Shown here: positions 19,038-28,779 of the stretch, in pieces
Numbering within the stretch: the stretch's first letter is position 1
How the letters are laid out: every line of letters starts with the position of its first letter
Assembly (NCBI RefSeq): GCF_001273835.1
Contig: NZ_JHEI01000135.1
Location: 186,001 to 250,000, forward strand
Origin: Leucobacter celer subsp. astrifaciens
GTDB taxonomy: Bacteria; Actinomycetota; Actinomycetes; Actinomycetales; Microbacteriaceae
Direction: 5' to 3'
DNA: 64,000 nucleotides
Position numbers and translations under genes: made by a program
The notes under the pieces: model-generated
Told to the model about the DNA's origin: nothing
The model's database searches: none
The model's input: the letters and a program-made list of their open reading frames with translations, nothing else

Positions 19038-19922
19038 CTACTTTTGCGATCCCGCCAGCAGAGCCTGCACGAAGTATCGCTGGAACGCGAAAAACACTAC
19101 CAGCGGCACCAGCATCGACAAGAACGCCCCCGCCGAGAGAACATCGATGTTCGCACCGAATTGACGCAGCTGTGACTGAATCGCAACAGTGAGCGGCTGC
19201 GAGTCGCTGTTCGTGAAGATCAGCGCGACGAGCATGTCGTTCCACGTCCACAGGAATTGGAAGATGGCGAGCGAGGCGATCGCCGGCAGCGCGAGCGGCA
19301 GCATGATCTGGAAGAAGATGCGCCAGTCCCTCGCTCCGTCGATGCGCGCGGCCTCGAGCATCTCCTCCGGGATCTGGATGAAGAAGTTCCGCAGCAGATA
19401 GATGGCGAACGGCAGGCCGAACGCGGTGTGGAACAGGATCACGCCGACCACGCTGCCGAAGATGCCGAGCGCTCCGAAGAGCCTCGCGAGCGGGATCAGC
19501 GCCACCTGCAGGGGCACCGCGAGCAGCACGATGACCGCGATGAACAGCCAGTCCCTGGCGGGAAAGTGCAGCCACGCGAACGCGTAGGCGGCGAGCGCAC
19601 CGATCGCGACGACCAGCAGCGTCGTGGGAACGGCGATCACGATCGTGTTCCAGAACGACCCCGTGATCGTCGGGTTCGACAGCAGGTTGGCGTAGTTCTG
19701 GATCGTCAGCTCCGCGGGCTTCGTGAACACGGTCCACCATCCGCTCGCGGCGTTGTCGCCCGCACTGCGGAACGAGGTGAGCAGCAGCCCCACCGTCGGC
19801 ACGAGCCAGAACACCGCGATGACCAGCAGGATCACGTTGACGAAGCCGCTGGTCGCGAAGCGGGCGATGCGCTGGGCGACGCGCGACGTGCGTCGCCGCG
19901 GAGGGGAGATCGTCTCGCTCAT
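19038..19922 (-). CDS. carbohydrate ABC transporter permease (MalG type)
   Basis: A 294-residue inner-membrane protein with six predicted helices and the ATPase-docking EAA loop (EAARIDGARDWRIFFQIMLPL). It starts at ATG 19922 (MSETISPP), overlapping the upstream permease by four bases. It pairs with that permease and the lipoprotein at 21.3 kb. No ATPase gene lies in the operon, so a shared MsiK-type ATPase encoded elsewhere is likely. Confidence 0.93.
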   Translation of the reverse strand: MSETISPPRRRTSRVAQRIARFATSGFVNVILLVIAVFWLVPTVGLLLTSFRSAGDNAASGWWTVFTKPAELTIQNYANLLSNPTITGSFWNTIVIAVPTTLLVVAIGALAAYAFAWLHFPARDWLFIAVIVLLAVPLQVALIPLARLFGALGIFGSVVGVILFHTAFGLPFAIYLLRNFFIQIPEEMLEAARIDGARDWRIFFQIMLPLALPAIASLAIFQFLWTWNDMLVALIFTNSDSQPLTVAIQSQLRQFGANIDVLSAGAFLSMLVPLVVFFAFQRYFVQALLAGSQK

Positions 19923-21274
19923 CGGCTTCGCTCCTCTTTGAATCGGCGCACGTTGACGATCATCGACGGCAGCACCAGGATCAGCAGCAGGATCGCGAGC
20001 GCGGAACCGAGGCCCTGGTTGTTGCCCCCGCCGAACGAGACCGTCCACATCTCGACGGCGATCACGTTGGCCGCCGGTTTCGACGCGCCGGGCGGAATCA
20101 CGTAGACGAGGTCGAAGATCTTCAGCACGTTGATGACGAGCGTGACGAACACCACGATCAGCACGGGCGCGAGCAGCGGCGCGGTGATCCGGGTGAAGAT
20201 CTGCCACTCGTTCGCGCCGTCGGTGCGCGCCGCCTCCTGCAGCGAGCGGTCCATCGCCGACAGCCCCGACGCGATCATGACCATCGCGAAGCCGGCCCAG
20301 ATCCAGACGTACGAGAGGATCACGACGATGTTGATGAACGAGGCGCTGAGCCACGACACCCCCTGCGCGCCGGCGTCGAAGTTCGCGGCGGGCAGGGCGA
20401 CCCGGTAGCTCTGGCCCGCCTCGAGCCCGTCTATCGTGAACGTGCCTCCGGCACCGGTGGTCGCGTAGCCGCGGATCGCACCGTCGGCATCGACCGCGTC
20501 GACGCGCACGCCTTCGAGTCCCTTCTTGCCCGCCTCGATCTCACCGCTCGTACCGCCGCCTCCGCGTACGACGTCGAGGAAGACGGTTCCCGAGATCTCG
20601 GTCGCCGATGGCGCTTCGGCAGCACGGGCGTCGATGGCCTCTTCCGAGAGCGCGCTCTGCCGGACCCCGGTGAGCGGGAAGTCGCGCGTCTGCCCGGCCT
20701 GCACCGGGTCGCTCGAGACGATGATGCCGCCCTCGGCCTCGATCCCGACCCCCTCGCGCGGCTTCGCGCCGGGATAGCTCGACTGCTCGCCGAAGATGCT
20801 CTGCACGCTCACGATCGCGGCGTTCACGACCCCCAGCTGCGGGTTCTCCTGGAACATGCCGCGGAAGATCACGCCCGCCGCGAGCATCGAGATCGCCATC
20901 GGCATGAACACGATCAGGCGGAACACCGTCTTCCAGCCGAGCTTGTCGATGAGCACCGCGAAGATCAGCCCGATCATGGTCACCGTCACCGGCGCGACGA
21001 CCACCCACATGAGGTTGTTGCGGATCGCCGTGAAGGTCGTCTCGTTGGTGAACATGGTGACGTAGTTCTGCCACCCGACGAACGCGGTGCCCCGTCGATC
21101 GAAGAACGAGCGCACCACCGTGTAGACGATCGGGTACACGACGAGCGCGCCGAGTACCACGAGCGCCGGGCCGAGGAAGCCCGCGAGGAGCAGCCATCGC
21201 CGCAGACGGCCGTGGCCGCGAACACTGCGTCCGCGACCACGGATCTGCACCGGAACCGTGAGCGTCCGACTCAT
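19919..21274 (-). CDS. carbohydrate ABC transporter permease (MalF type) with inserted Ig-like domain
   Basis: A 451-residue permease, about 150 longer than usual. Helices occur at about 28-55, 88-112 and 117-137, and from about 310 onwards; the EAA loop is EAARTDGANEWQIFTRITAP near 348. Residues about 160-305 are an inserted hydrophilic region. Its latter part (GTVFLDVVRGG...GLEGVRVDAVDADG...TTGAGGTFTIDGLEAGQSYRV) is a Cna-B/SdrD-like beta-sandwich repeat. The insertion sits between membrane helices and should face outward, where it could contact sugar, binding protein or cell wall. Confidence 0.9.
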   Translation of the reverse strand: MSRTLTVPVQIRGRGRSVRGHGRLRRWLLLAGFLGPALVVLGALVVYPIVYTVVRSFFDRRGTAFVGWQNYVTMFTNETTFTAIRNNLMWVVVAPVTVTMIGLIFAVLIDKLGWKTVFRLIVFMPMAISMLAAGVIFRGMFQENPQLGVVNAAIVSVQSIFGEQSSYPGAKPREGVGIEAEGGIIVSSDPVQAGQTRDFPLTGVRQSALSEEAIDARAAEAPSATEISGTVFLDVVRGGGGTSGEIEAGKKGLEGVRVDAVDADGAIRGYATTGAGGTFTIDGLEAGQSYRVALPAANFDAGAQGVSWLSASFINIVVILSYVWIWAGFAMVMIASGLSAMDRSLQEAARTDGANEWQIFTRITAPLLAPVLIVVFVTLVINVLKIFDLVYVIPPGASKPAANVIAVEMWTVSFGGGNNQGLGSALAILLLILVLPSMIVNVRRFKEERSR

Positions 21275-21286
21275 GGTCGGTCTCGA

Positions 21287-22633
21287 TCAGTACGCCGCGG
21301 CCGCGGCGTCCTCGAGACGCTGCGCCGCGCCGTCGACATCGCTCGGGTCCTGGTAGAAGGAGATCATCTCCTGCCAGAAGCCCTGACCCGGCGTGCCGCC
21401 GAAGGCGCTCGGCGTCAGATCCGACATGTCGAAGCGGAAGGCCTCGGCGCTCGTGAGCGCTTCAGCGATCTGCCGCGAGATGTCATCGGGGTAGAGCGAG
21501 GTGTCGACCCCGCCGTTCGGCGAGGTGAGCCCGCCGGCGGGCACCCAGATCTCGGCGGAATCGGGCGAGGCCAGGAACTCCATGAGCGCATTCGTCGCAT
21601 CGTCGTCGGTGAACTGCACGGCGACGTCGCCGCCGCCCACCACCGCGGGCGCCGACCCGTTGATCGCCGGGAAGTCGTAGAACAGCGCGTTCTCGCCGAC
21701 CGTCGAGTTGCCGTCGGCTGCGATGTTGCCCGCCACGAAGTCGCCCTCGAAGACGGTCCCGGCCTGCGGGTCGGAGCCGAAGACCTCGGTCACGCTGGTC
21801 GGGAAGTCGCGCTGATCTCCGCCCGGCTGCACAAGATCGCTGCCCCACAGCGTGGCCAGCACCTCGAGCGCCTCCTTCACGGAGTCGTCGGTCCAGGGGA
21901 TCTCGTGATCGGTCAGCTGATCGTACATCTCGGGACCGGCGGTGCGCAGGTAGACGTTCTCGAACCAGTCGGTCAGCGGCCAGCCCACATCGGCGCCGAT
22001 CGAGATGCCGGCGTAGCCCGCATCGCTGACCAGGCCCAACTGCGTCAGGAAGTCGTCCCAGTCCTCAGGGGCCACCGCCCCGGCCTCGTCGTAGATGTCG
22101 GCGTTGTACCAGACCGTCGACTTGTTCGCGGCTTTGAACCAGACGCCGTAGAGCTCGCCGTCGACGCTGCCGAGATCGATCCATGACTCGGAGTAGTTCT
22201 CTTCGACGGCGGATCTCACCGCGTCTCCGACCGGGAGGATGTCGCCCTCCTCTGCCAGGGACTGCATGAGCGCCGGCTGGCCGAGAACCGCTACGTTCGG
22301 CGGACTGCCGCCCTCGAGCTGACCCCGGATGTAGGTCGGTCCGTTGTCGCCGAAGCTCGTGTAGTTGACCTTCGCGCCCGTGCGGTGCTCGAACTCCGCC
22401 AGTACCGCCTCGAAGTTCTGCTGCTCGGCACCGGACCACGCAGCCGCGACGTTCAGCGTCTCGCCGGCGAACTCGTCGCCCGCAGCACCGCCTCCGGCGT
22501 CACCGCCGGTATCGCCTCCGCCGCCCGATGCGCAGCCCGTCAGCGCCAGTGCCACCGCGGCGATTCCGGCCGCCGCCGTGGCCAGGCGTCGCCGCCCGCG
22601 CCCCGAAGTCTTCGAGATTCCCATCGCACACAT
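21287..22633 (-). CDS. carbohydrate ABC transporter substrate-binding lipoprotein
   Basis: A 448-residue extracellular binding protein. A basic N-terminus, hydrophobic segment and lipobox (ALTGC, Cys34) are followed by a Gly/Asp-rich linker and a MalE-like fold (NVAAAWSGAEQQNFEAVLAEFEHRTGAKVNYTSF). It leads the operon encoding the two permeases, beta-PGM and GH65 enzyme, so its ligand is probably an alpha-glucosyl disaccharide. The ATG at 22633 is chosen; a second ATG is nine bases downstream. Confidence 0.92.
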   Translation of the reverse strand: MCAMGISKTSGRGRRRLATAAAGIAAVALALTGCASGGGGDTGGDAGGGAAGDEFAGETLNVAAAWSGAEQQNFEAVLAEFEHRTGAKVNYTSFGDNGPTYIRGQLEGGSPPNVAVLGQPALMQSLAEEGDILPVGDAVRSAVEENYSESWIDLGSVDGELYGVWFKAANKSTVWYNADIYDEAGAVAPEDWDDFLTQLGLVSDAGYAGISIGADVGWPLTDWFENVYLRTAGPEMYDQLTDHEIPWTDDSVKEALEVLATLWGSDLVQPGGDQRDFPTSVTEVFGSDPQAGTVFEGDFVAGNIAADGNSTVGENALFYDFPAINGSAPAVVGGGDVAVQFTDDDATNALMEFLASPDSAEIWVPAGGLTSPNGGVDTSLYPDDISRQIAEALTSAEAFRFDMSDLTPSAFGGTPGQGFWQEMISFYQDPSDVDGAAQRLEDAAAAAY

Positions 22634-22734
22634 GAAAGCACTCCGTCCAGCATTCCGTCGTTGACAGGCCCCGTGCAGGCTCAGGAGTACCGAACCCAGC
22701 GCCGGGCGAAGCGAAGCAACTCCACCGGATGTGC

Positions 22735-22750
22735 GAAGCGGCGACGCTTC
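22735..22750. promoter_or_regulatory. possible operator of the disaccharide operon
   Basis: GAAGCG-GCGA-CGCTTC is a 6-bp inverted repeat about 100 bases upstream of the binding-protein start. It resembles a small repressor site, but no regulator gene is adjacent, so this is speculative. Confidence 0.25.
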
Positions 22751-22907
22751 CACCTTCCAGGCTAGCCAAAATCGTCGCCGCCTCTGCAAGCCGGACGAAG
22801 CGATCCCGGATCGTTATCTCAATTTCGATCCGCCGGGAGCCCTGATCAGGAGCCCCTTCCGTCCGCGCGGCGGTCGGCTGAGCGCCGATAGCCCCGGATC
22901 GTTGCGC

Positions 22908-23810
22908 TCAGGGAGTGACCTCGGTGCCGATGCCCCGCTCCGTGAAGATCTCGAGCAGCACGGAGTGCGGTTCGCGGCCGTCGATGATCGCCGCCTTCGG
23001 CACGCCGGCGCGCACGGCGTCGAGGCACGCGCGCATCTTCGGGATCATGCCCGACTCGAGGCTCGGCAGCAGCTCGCCGAGCTCCGCGGCGGTGATCGAC
23101 GACACGAGCGAGTCGCGATCCGGCCAGTTCGCGTAGAGACCCGCCACATCCGTCAGGATGACGAGCTTCTCGGCGCCCAGCGCGGCCGCGAGCGCCGAGG
23201 CCGCGGCGTCGGCGTTGACGTTGAGGGAGTCGCCCGGCCGGTCCACGTCGGGGGCGATCGAGGAGACCACGGGGATCAGCCCCGCGTCGAGCAGCGCGAG
23301 CACGGGATCCACGCGCACGTCGACCACATCGCCGACGAGGCCGAGGTCCACCTGTTCGCCGTCGACCTCGACGGGCGGGCGCCGGCGGCCGACGAAGAGC
23401 CCGGCGTCCTCGCCCGTCGTCCCGGCCGCGAGCGGCCCGTGCGCGTTGATCTCATCGACCAGCTCCGGGTTCACCTTGCCGGTGAGCACCATGCGCACCA
23501 CGTCCATGGTCTCGGGCGTGGTGACGCGGTAGCCGCCCTTGAACTCGCTCTCGATGCCGAGGCGCGCCAGCATCGCGTTGATCTGCGGGCCGCCCCCGTG
23601 CACCACCACGGGCCGGATCCCCGTGTGCCGCAGGTACACCACGTCCTCGGCGAACGCCTTGAGGAGGGCGTCGTTGATCATCGCGTTGCCGCCGAACTTG
23701 ATCACCATGATCGCGCCGCGGAACTTCTTGAGCCACGGAAGCGACTCGATGAGCACCTGCGCCTTCGCGGAGGCGTGCTCGTGGTCGAGGGTTCTCGTGG
23801 TCGTGGTCAT
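22908..23810 (-). CDS. argB: acetylglutamate kinase
   Basis: A 300-residue amino-acid kinase performing the second step of arginine synthesis. Characteristic motifs are [61 protein letters not shown] and [13 protein letters not shown]. It is the last arginine gene here: argD, argF and argR do not follow, and the next genes downstream are the sugar transporter. A palindromic repeat lies between argJ and argB. Confidence 0.96.
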   Translation of the reverse strand: MTTTTRTLDHEHASAKAQVLIESLPWLKKFRGAIMVIKFGGNAMINDALLKAFAEDVVYLRHTGIRPVVVHGGGPQINAMLARLGIESEFKGGYRVTTPETMDVVRMVLTGKVNPELVDEINAHGPLAAGTTGEDAGLFVGRRRPPVEVDGEQVDLGLVGDVVDVRVDPVLALLDAGLIPVVSSIAPDVDRPGDSLNVNADAAASALAAALGAEKLVILTDVAGLYANWPDRDSLVSSITAAELGELLPSLESGMIPKMRACLDAVRAGVPKAAIIDGREPHSVLLEIFTERGIGTEVTP

Positions 23811-23850
23811 CTGTTCCCGTTTCTCGTCGTGCTTCGCGTTCTCACCGCTC

Positions 23851-23935
23851 CGTCATCCTGCGCGAGCGCTAGCGAGTCGCAGGATCCAATCATCCACCCT
23901 AGATTCTGCGACTCGCAGGCTCGCGCAGAATGACG
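23851..23935. repeat. intergenic palindrome, CGTCATCCTGCG family, copy 1
   Basis: Between argJ and argB, cgtcatcctgcgcgagcg... (23851-23886) pairs imperfectly with gattctgcgactcgcaggctcgcgcagaatgacg (23902-23935). A relative with the same outer ends and the same interior gattctgcgac lies at 29697-29776. Confidence 0.75.
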
Positions 23936-23955
23936 CCAAGAAGCCCGTGACCGGA

Positions 23956-25113
23956 CTACGACGAATACGCGCTGTTCTCGTGCACGTAGTCGTGCGTCAG
24001 GTCGTTGGTGCGCACGGTGGCCGTCTGCTCGCCGGCGAAGAGCTCGATCTCCACGCGCGTGCGACGCGGGGTGAGGTCGCACTCCTCGACCGGGCGGTCG
24101 GGCCCGCCGGCGTGGCAGAGGCGCACGCCGTTGAACGAGACGTCGACCTGATACGGATCGAACGCGGCATCGGTCGTGCCGATCGCGGCGAGCACGCGGC
24201 CCCAGTTCGGGTCGTTGCCGAAGATCGCGGCCTTGAAGAGGTTGTTGCGCGCCACCGACCGGGCCACCTCGACAGCGTCGGCCTCGCTCGAGGCCCCGCG
24301 CACCTCGATGTCGATGTCGTGGCTCGCGCCCTCCGCGTCGGCCTGCAGCTGCGCCGCGAGGGCGTCGCACACCCCGGCGAGCGCCTCCGCGAACCGGTCC
24401 TCGTCGGGAGTGATGCCGGATGCGCCGCTCGCGAGCAGCGTCACCTGGTCGTTGGTCGACATGCAGCCGTCGCTGTCGAGCCGGTCGAAGCTCACCGCGG
24501 TGGCGCGCCGCAGCGCGCGATCCAGCGCCGCATCGTCGAGCCGGGCATCGGTCGTGATCACGACGAGCATCGTCGCGAGTCCCGGAGCGAGCATGCCCGC
24601 GCCCTTCGCCATCGCCCCGATCGTCCAGCCGTCGCCCTCGAACACCGCGGTCTTCTCGACCGAGTCCGTGGTGAGGATCGCCGCCGGCGCGGTCGTGTCG
24701 TCGGATGAGAGAGCCGCGGCGAGCGCCGGCACGCCGTTCACGATCTTGTCGCGGAAGGCCTGGTCGCCCGTGCCGATGAGTCCCGTCGAGCAGACGAGGA
24801 TCCGCTCGGGGTCGTCCTGCCCCAGCGACGCCGCGACGGCCTCGGCCGTGAGCCGGGTGGTCTCGTAGCCGAAGTCGCCGGTGAAGCAGTTCGCGCCGCC
24901 CGAGTTGAGCACGATCGCGCGGGCCGCGCCGTTCTGCGCGACCTTGCGGCTCCAGAGGATGGGGTTGGCCTGGGCGCGATTGCTCGTGAAGACGACCGCG
25001 CTCGCGGGCTCCGGGCCGTCGTTGACGACGAGTGCCAGATCGGGCTTGCCGGTGCTCTTGAGGCCGACGGCGATGCCGGCGGAGCGGAAGCCCCGGGGGG
25101 TCGTGACGGTCAC
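23956..25113 (-). CDS. argJ: bifunctional glutamate N-acetyltransferase / amino-acid acetyltransferase
   Basis: A 385-residue Ntn-type enzyme that cleaves itself into alpha and beta chains. The cleavage region [21 protein letters not shown] is present with the nucleophilic threonine; [10 protein letters not shown] and [10 protein letters not shown] are also characteristic. It recycles the acetyl group from acetylornithine to glutamate. It starts at a GTG that overlaps the argC stop by four bases. Confidence 0.95.
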   Translation of the reverse strand: MTVTTPRGFRSAGIAVGLKSTGKPDLALVVNDGPEPASAVVFTSNRAQANPILWSRKVAQNGAARAIVLNSGGANCFTGDFGYETTRLTAEAVAASLGQDDPERILVCSTGLIGTGDQAFRDKIVNGVPALAAALSSDDTTAPAAILTTDSVEKTAVFEGDGWTIGAMAKGAGMLAPGLATMLVVITTDARLDDAALDRALRRATAVSFDRLDSDGCMSTNDQVTLLASGASGITPDEDRFAEALAGVCDALAAQLQADAEGASHDIDIEVRGASSEADAVEVARSVARNNLFKAAIFGNDPNWGRVLAAIGTTDAAFDPYQVDVSFNGVRLCHAGGPDRPVEECDLTPRRTRVEIELFAGEQTATVRTNDLTHDYVHENSAYSS

Positions 25114-26165
25114 GGTGCAACTCCATTCATGGTGAGTCCGGTGGTCTCGGGGAGGCCGAGTGCGATGTTGGCCGACTGGATCGCGGCCCCCGCGGTGCCC
25201 TTGGCGAGGTTGTCGAGGGCCGCCACCACGACGACGCGCCCCGCGGCCTCGTCGACCGCGAGCCCCATGAGGCAGGTATTCGCCCCGAGCGTGTCGGCCG
25301 TGCGCGGGAACCCGCCCTCCGGCAGCAGCTGCACGAAGGGCTCATCCCCGTAGGCGTCCTCCCAGGCGGCGCGTACATCGGCGGAGGTGGCCCCCGGCGC
25401 GAGGCGGGCGGTGGAGGTGGCGAGGATGCCGCGGCTCATGGGAACCAGCACCGGGGTGAAGCTGATGCTCGGCTCTTCGACGGCGCCGGCGCCCCGCAGC
25501 GCCTGCCTGATCTCGGGGATGTGCCGGTGCGTGCCGCCGACCGCGTACGGGTTGGCCGTGCCCATGAGCTCGGCTCCGAGCAGGTGGGTCTTCGCGGCCT
25601 TGCCGGCGCCGCTCGGGCCCACCGCGAGCACGCTCACCAGATCCCGCGCCTCGATGACGCCGGCCGCGATGCCGGGCGCGAGCGACAGCGCCACGGTCGA
25701 GGCGTTGCAACCCGGGGCCGCGATCCGCGCCGCCCCGACGAGATTCGCGCGCTGCTTGCCGCCCTCCGCGCCGGCGACCAGCAGCTCGGGCACGCCGTAA
25801 CTCCAGGGCTCGTGGTGCTCGCCGCCGTAGAAGGCGGCCCAGTCGTCGGCGCTCGTGAGACGGTGATCCGCTCCGCAGTCGATCGCGAGGCGCACGTCGG
25901 AGAGCTGCGCGGTGAGCGCTCCCGAGGCGCCGTGCGGCAGCGCGAAGAACACGAGGTCGTGGCCGTCGAGCACCTCGGGGGCGGTCTCCCCCAGGGTCAG
26001 GTGCGCGAGCGAGCGCAGGTGCGGCTGCGACTCGACCAGCGGCCGGCCGGCGCTCGAGTGGCCGGTGACGGTGCGGATCTCGAACTCGGGGTGCGCGGCG
26101 AGCAGTCGCAGCAGCTCACCGCCGGCGTAGCCGCTCGCGCCCGCCACCGCAACGCTGTAAGTCAT
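25110..26165 (-). CDS. argC: N-acetyl-gamma-glutamyl-phosphate reductase
   Basis: A 351-residue NADPH-dependent reductase, third step of arginine synthesis. The start at ATG 26165 gives [22 protein letters not shown], the Rossmann motif. The active-site cysteine is in [25 protein letters not shown] and [15 protein letters not shown] are conserved. GAGGAGC precedes the ATG. Upstream (26166-26397) is the probable arg promoter region. Confidence 0.95.
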   Translation of the reverse strand: MTYSVAVAGASGYAGGELLRLLAAHPEFEIRTVTGHSSAGRPLVESQPHLRSLAHLTLGETAPEVLDGHDLVFFALPHGASGALTAQLSDVRLAIDCGADHRLTSADDWAAFYGGEHHEPWSYGVPELLVAGAEGGKQRANLVGAARIAAPGCNASTVALSLAPGIAAGVIEARDLVSVLAVGPSGAGKAAKTHLLGAELMGTANPYAVGGTHRHIPEIRQALRGAGAVEEPSISFTPVLVPMSRGILATSTARLAPGATSADVRAAWEDAYGDEPFVQLLPEGGFPRTADTLGANTCLMGLAVDEAAGRVVVVAALDNLAKGTAGAAIQSANIALGLPETTGLTMNGVAP

Positions 26166-26273
26166 CGACGCTCCTCGCTCTCGGCCTCGCACACAGAACT
26201 CTCCTATTCTGGCACCTCGCGACACCTCGCTGCGGCACGCAGGAGGTCCCGCGCTGCGGAAGATCTGGAATCG

Positions 26274-26335
26274 GCAGAAGATATGCCCGCTCAGCGACTC
26301 TCCGGCAGATACACCGCGGATCCCATATCTTCTGC
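26274..26335. repeat. 12-bp perfect inverted repeat with 38-base spacer
   Basis: gcagaagatatg (26274-26285) and catatcttctgc (26324-26335) are exact reverse complements, in the 232-base gap between the echA stop and the argC start. It could be a terminator for echA or a paired operator site upstream of argC. Confidence 0.6.
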
Positions 26336-26397
26336 AGGGCCGAGGATCTCCCTGGGCCGGCGAGGGGCGCCCGGAGCCCGAGACCGGGGTCCCGTGA

Positions 26398-27174
26398 TTA
26401 CCGGTGCGTGAACCCGGGAGCGCGCTTCTCGGCGAAGGCGCGCATCCCTTCCTTCTGATCGTCGGTCGCGAACGCGGCGGCGAAGGCCTGGCGCTCGAAT
26501 CGCAGCCCCTCGGCGAGCGGCATCTCCTGCGCGGCCTGCAGCGCATCCTTCGCGGCATACACCGCGGGAAGCGACTTCGACGCGATCGTCTCGGCCGTCT
26601 TCGCGGCCTCGGCGAGCAGCTCCGCGGCGGGTACGACGCGCGACACGAGCCCGCTGCGCTCCGCCTCCTCGGCCCCCATCATGCGGCCGGTGAGGATCAT
26701 CTCGGCCGCCTTGTACTTGCCGATCGCGCGCGGCAGGCGCTGCGATCCCCCGAATCCCGGGAGCACACCGAGGTTGATCTCCGGCTGCCCGAACTTGGCC
26801 GTGTCGGCCGCGATGATGATGTCGCACATCATGGCCAGCTCGCAGCCGCCGCCCAGCGCGAAGCCCGAGACGGCTGCGATCACCGGCGTGCGCATGCGCT
26901 CGAACCCGCCCCAGCCGGGGAAGGGCCCGCCCAGGTACATGTCGGCGTAGGACCGCTCGGCCATCTCCTTGATGTCGGCGCCGGCCGCGAAGGCCTTCTC
27001 CGAGCCCGTGAGCAGGATCGCGCCGATCCCGGGATCGGCGTCGAACGCCAGCGCCGCCTCGATGAGCTCGGTCACGAGCGCCGAGTTCAGCGCGTTCAGC
27101 GCCTCGGGCCGGTTCAGGGTGATGGTCGCGACGCGGCCGCGCGTCTCGGTCAAGATGCTGGTGTACTCGGTCAT
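26398..27174 (-). CDS. enoyl-CoA hydratase
   Basis: A 258-residue crotonase-family protein. [18 protein letters not shown], the oxyanion-hole sequences [13 protein letters not shown] and [17 protein letters not shown], and the two catalytic glutamates (GGGCELA and [13 protein letters not shown]) are all present, supporting true hydratase activity. GGAGGAGCAG lies before the ATG at 27174. It is downstream of prpC on the same strand after a 184-base gap and may belong to short-chain or odd-chain acyl-CoA breakdown feeding propionyl-CoA. Confidence 0.92.
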   Translation of the reverse strand: MTEYTSILTETRGRVATITLNRPEALNALNSALVTELIEAALAFDADPGIGAILLTGSEKAFAAGADIKEMAERSYADMYLGGPFPGWGGFERMRTPVIAAVSGFALGGGCELAMMCDIIIAADTAKFGQPEINLGVLPGFGGSQRLPRAIGKYKAAEMILTGRMMGAEEAERSGLVSRVVPAAELLAEAAKTAETIASKSLPAVYAAKDALQAAQEMPLAEGLRFERQAFAAAFATDDQKEGMRAFAEKRAPGFTHR

Positions 27175-27358
27175 CGCTGCTCCTCCGTCGACGGGTGCGG
27201 ATCCGGATCCCACGCTATCGTGCCGACCCGTCGGCTGCCCGATTCCCGCGCCCCGCGCGGCCCGTCTCGGACCGCCGTCGGCCGGGACCGGATCACTCGC
27301 AGGGTCGCTCCCCGCTCCGGCGAACGACCGCACGGGTGATCCGGACGGAGAACACCGA

Positions 27359-28546
27359 CTACTCGGCCTCCGCCTCGCGCTCCGCCGTGGCGAGCGCGGT
27401 CGCGTCGGGCACGTATCCCTCGACGTGGCGCTCATCGGGGCCGTTGTAGGCCGAGAGGGGGCGGATCAGCGCGTTCGACGCCGCCTGCTCCATGATGTGG
27501 GCCGTCCATCCCGTCACGCGCGACGCGATGAACAGGGGTGTGAAGGTGAGCGTGTCGAAGCCGATGAGGTTGTAGGCGGGGCCCGACGGGTAGTCGAGGT
27601 TGGGGTAGATGCCCTTGCGCGCCACGAACTCGCTCTCGAGCGCCGTGTACAGCGCGGCCACCTCGGGCCGGTCGTAGTGCTCGACCAGCGTGTCGAGCGC
27701 CGCCTTCATGGTGGGCACGCGCGAGTCGCCCTTCTTGTACACCCGGTGCCCGAAGCCCATGATCTTGCGCTTCTCGGCGAGCGCCTCGTCGAGCCAGGGC
27801 ACGACGTGCTCCGCGGATCCGATCTCGTTCATGATGTGCAGCACGGCCTCGTTCGCGCCGCCGTGCAGCGGGCCCTTGAGCGCGCCGATGGCGGCGACGA
27901 CCGCCGAGTAGAGGTCGGAGAGCGTCGAGGTGACGACGCGCGCGGTGAAGGTCGAGGCGTTGAAGGAGTGCTCGGCGTAGAGGATCATCGAGCGGTTGAA
28001 CGCGTCGACGACCACCTCGTCCGGCTCCTCGCCGAAGGTCATCCACAGGAAGTTCGCCGAGTAGTCGAGATCGTCGCAAGGCTCCACGACCCCCTGTCCG
28101 CGGCGGCGGCGCTGACCGTACGCCACGATCGCCGGCAGCGCGGCGTAGAGGCGGATGGAGCGCGCCAGGTTCTCCTCCGGGCTGCCCGAGGCGTCGAGCA
28201 CCGATCCCCCGCCCGCGGTATCGGAGGCCCCGATGACGCTCGCGGCGGTGCGCACCTCGTCCATCGGGTGCGACTCGAGCGGGAGCAGGTCGATGGCGGC
28301 CTTGACGTTCGCCGGCAGGGCGCGGTGCGCGCGCTCGAGCGTCCGCAACTCGGCCAGTTGCTCGGGGTTCGGCAGCTCGCCGTTCCAGAGCAGGTAGGCG
28401 ACGGCCTCGAAGGGCTGGGTCGCGGCGAGCTCCTGCACCGGATAGCCGCGGTAGAGCAGGCTGTTCGTCTCGGGATTGACCTTCGAAACGGCGGTGTAGT
28501 CGACGACGACCCCCGCGAGGCCCTTCCTGATCTCGTTCTCTGTCAT
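27359..28546 (-). CDS. prpC: 2-methylcitrate synthase
   Basis: A 395-residue citrate-synthase-family enzyme of the shorter PrpC class. It has [13 protein letters not shown] near the start and catalytic motifs [26 protein letters not shown] and [19 protein letters not shown]. It condenses propionyl-CoA and oxaloacetate. Neighbouring prpB and prpD assign it to the methylcitrate cycle rather than the TCA cycle, although such enzymes often accept acetyl-CoA too. Confidence 0.94.
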   Translation of the reverse strand: MTENEIRKGLAGVVVDYTAVSKVNPETNSLLYRGYPVQELAATQPFEAVAYLLWNGELPNPEQLAELRTLERAHRALPANVKAAIDLLPLESHPMDEVRTAASVIGASDTAGGGSVLDASGSPEENLARSIRLYAALPAIVAYGQRRRRGQGVVEPCDDLDYSANFLWMTFGEEPDEVVVDAFNRSMILYAEHSFNASTFTARVVTSTLSDLYSAVVAAIGALKGPLHGGANEAVLHIMNEIGSAEHVVPWLDEALAEKRKIMGFGHRVYKKGDSRVPTMKAALDTLVEHYDRPEVAALYTALESEFVARKGIYPNLDYPSGPAYNLIGFDTLTFTPLFIASRVTGWTAHIMEQAASNALIRPLSAYNGPDERHVEGYVPDATALATAEREAEAE

Positions 28547-28658
28547 GTTCGCTCCCTTGCTGATGACGCTTGCTGCGATGGTACGGCCCCCGGCTCGAAG
28601 CGGGCGGAGACGAGCCGGGGGCCGGGTCTGGATTGTCCGACCGAGTCGATGCGGCTGG

Positions 28659-28727
28659 TTGAGCGAGCGCAGCGAGTCGAAACCCGGTACTGCGGTGATC
28701 TCGACTCGGCTCCGCCTCGCTCGATCA
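28659..28727. repeat. intergenic palindrome, TTGAGCGAGCG family, copy in prp operon
   Basis: Between prpB and prpC, ttgagcgagcgcagcgagtcgaaa (first 20 bases 28659-28678) is followed by an imperfect complement, atctcgactcggctccgcctcgctcgatca, ending at 28727. The same element occurs at 55132-55188. Confidence 0.7.
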
Positions 28728-28779
28728 GCGGAAGAACGATCGGCTGGCGTGCTCGTTCGGTCTTCTTGAGATGTGATGT

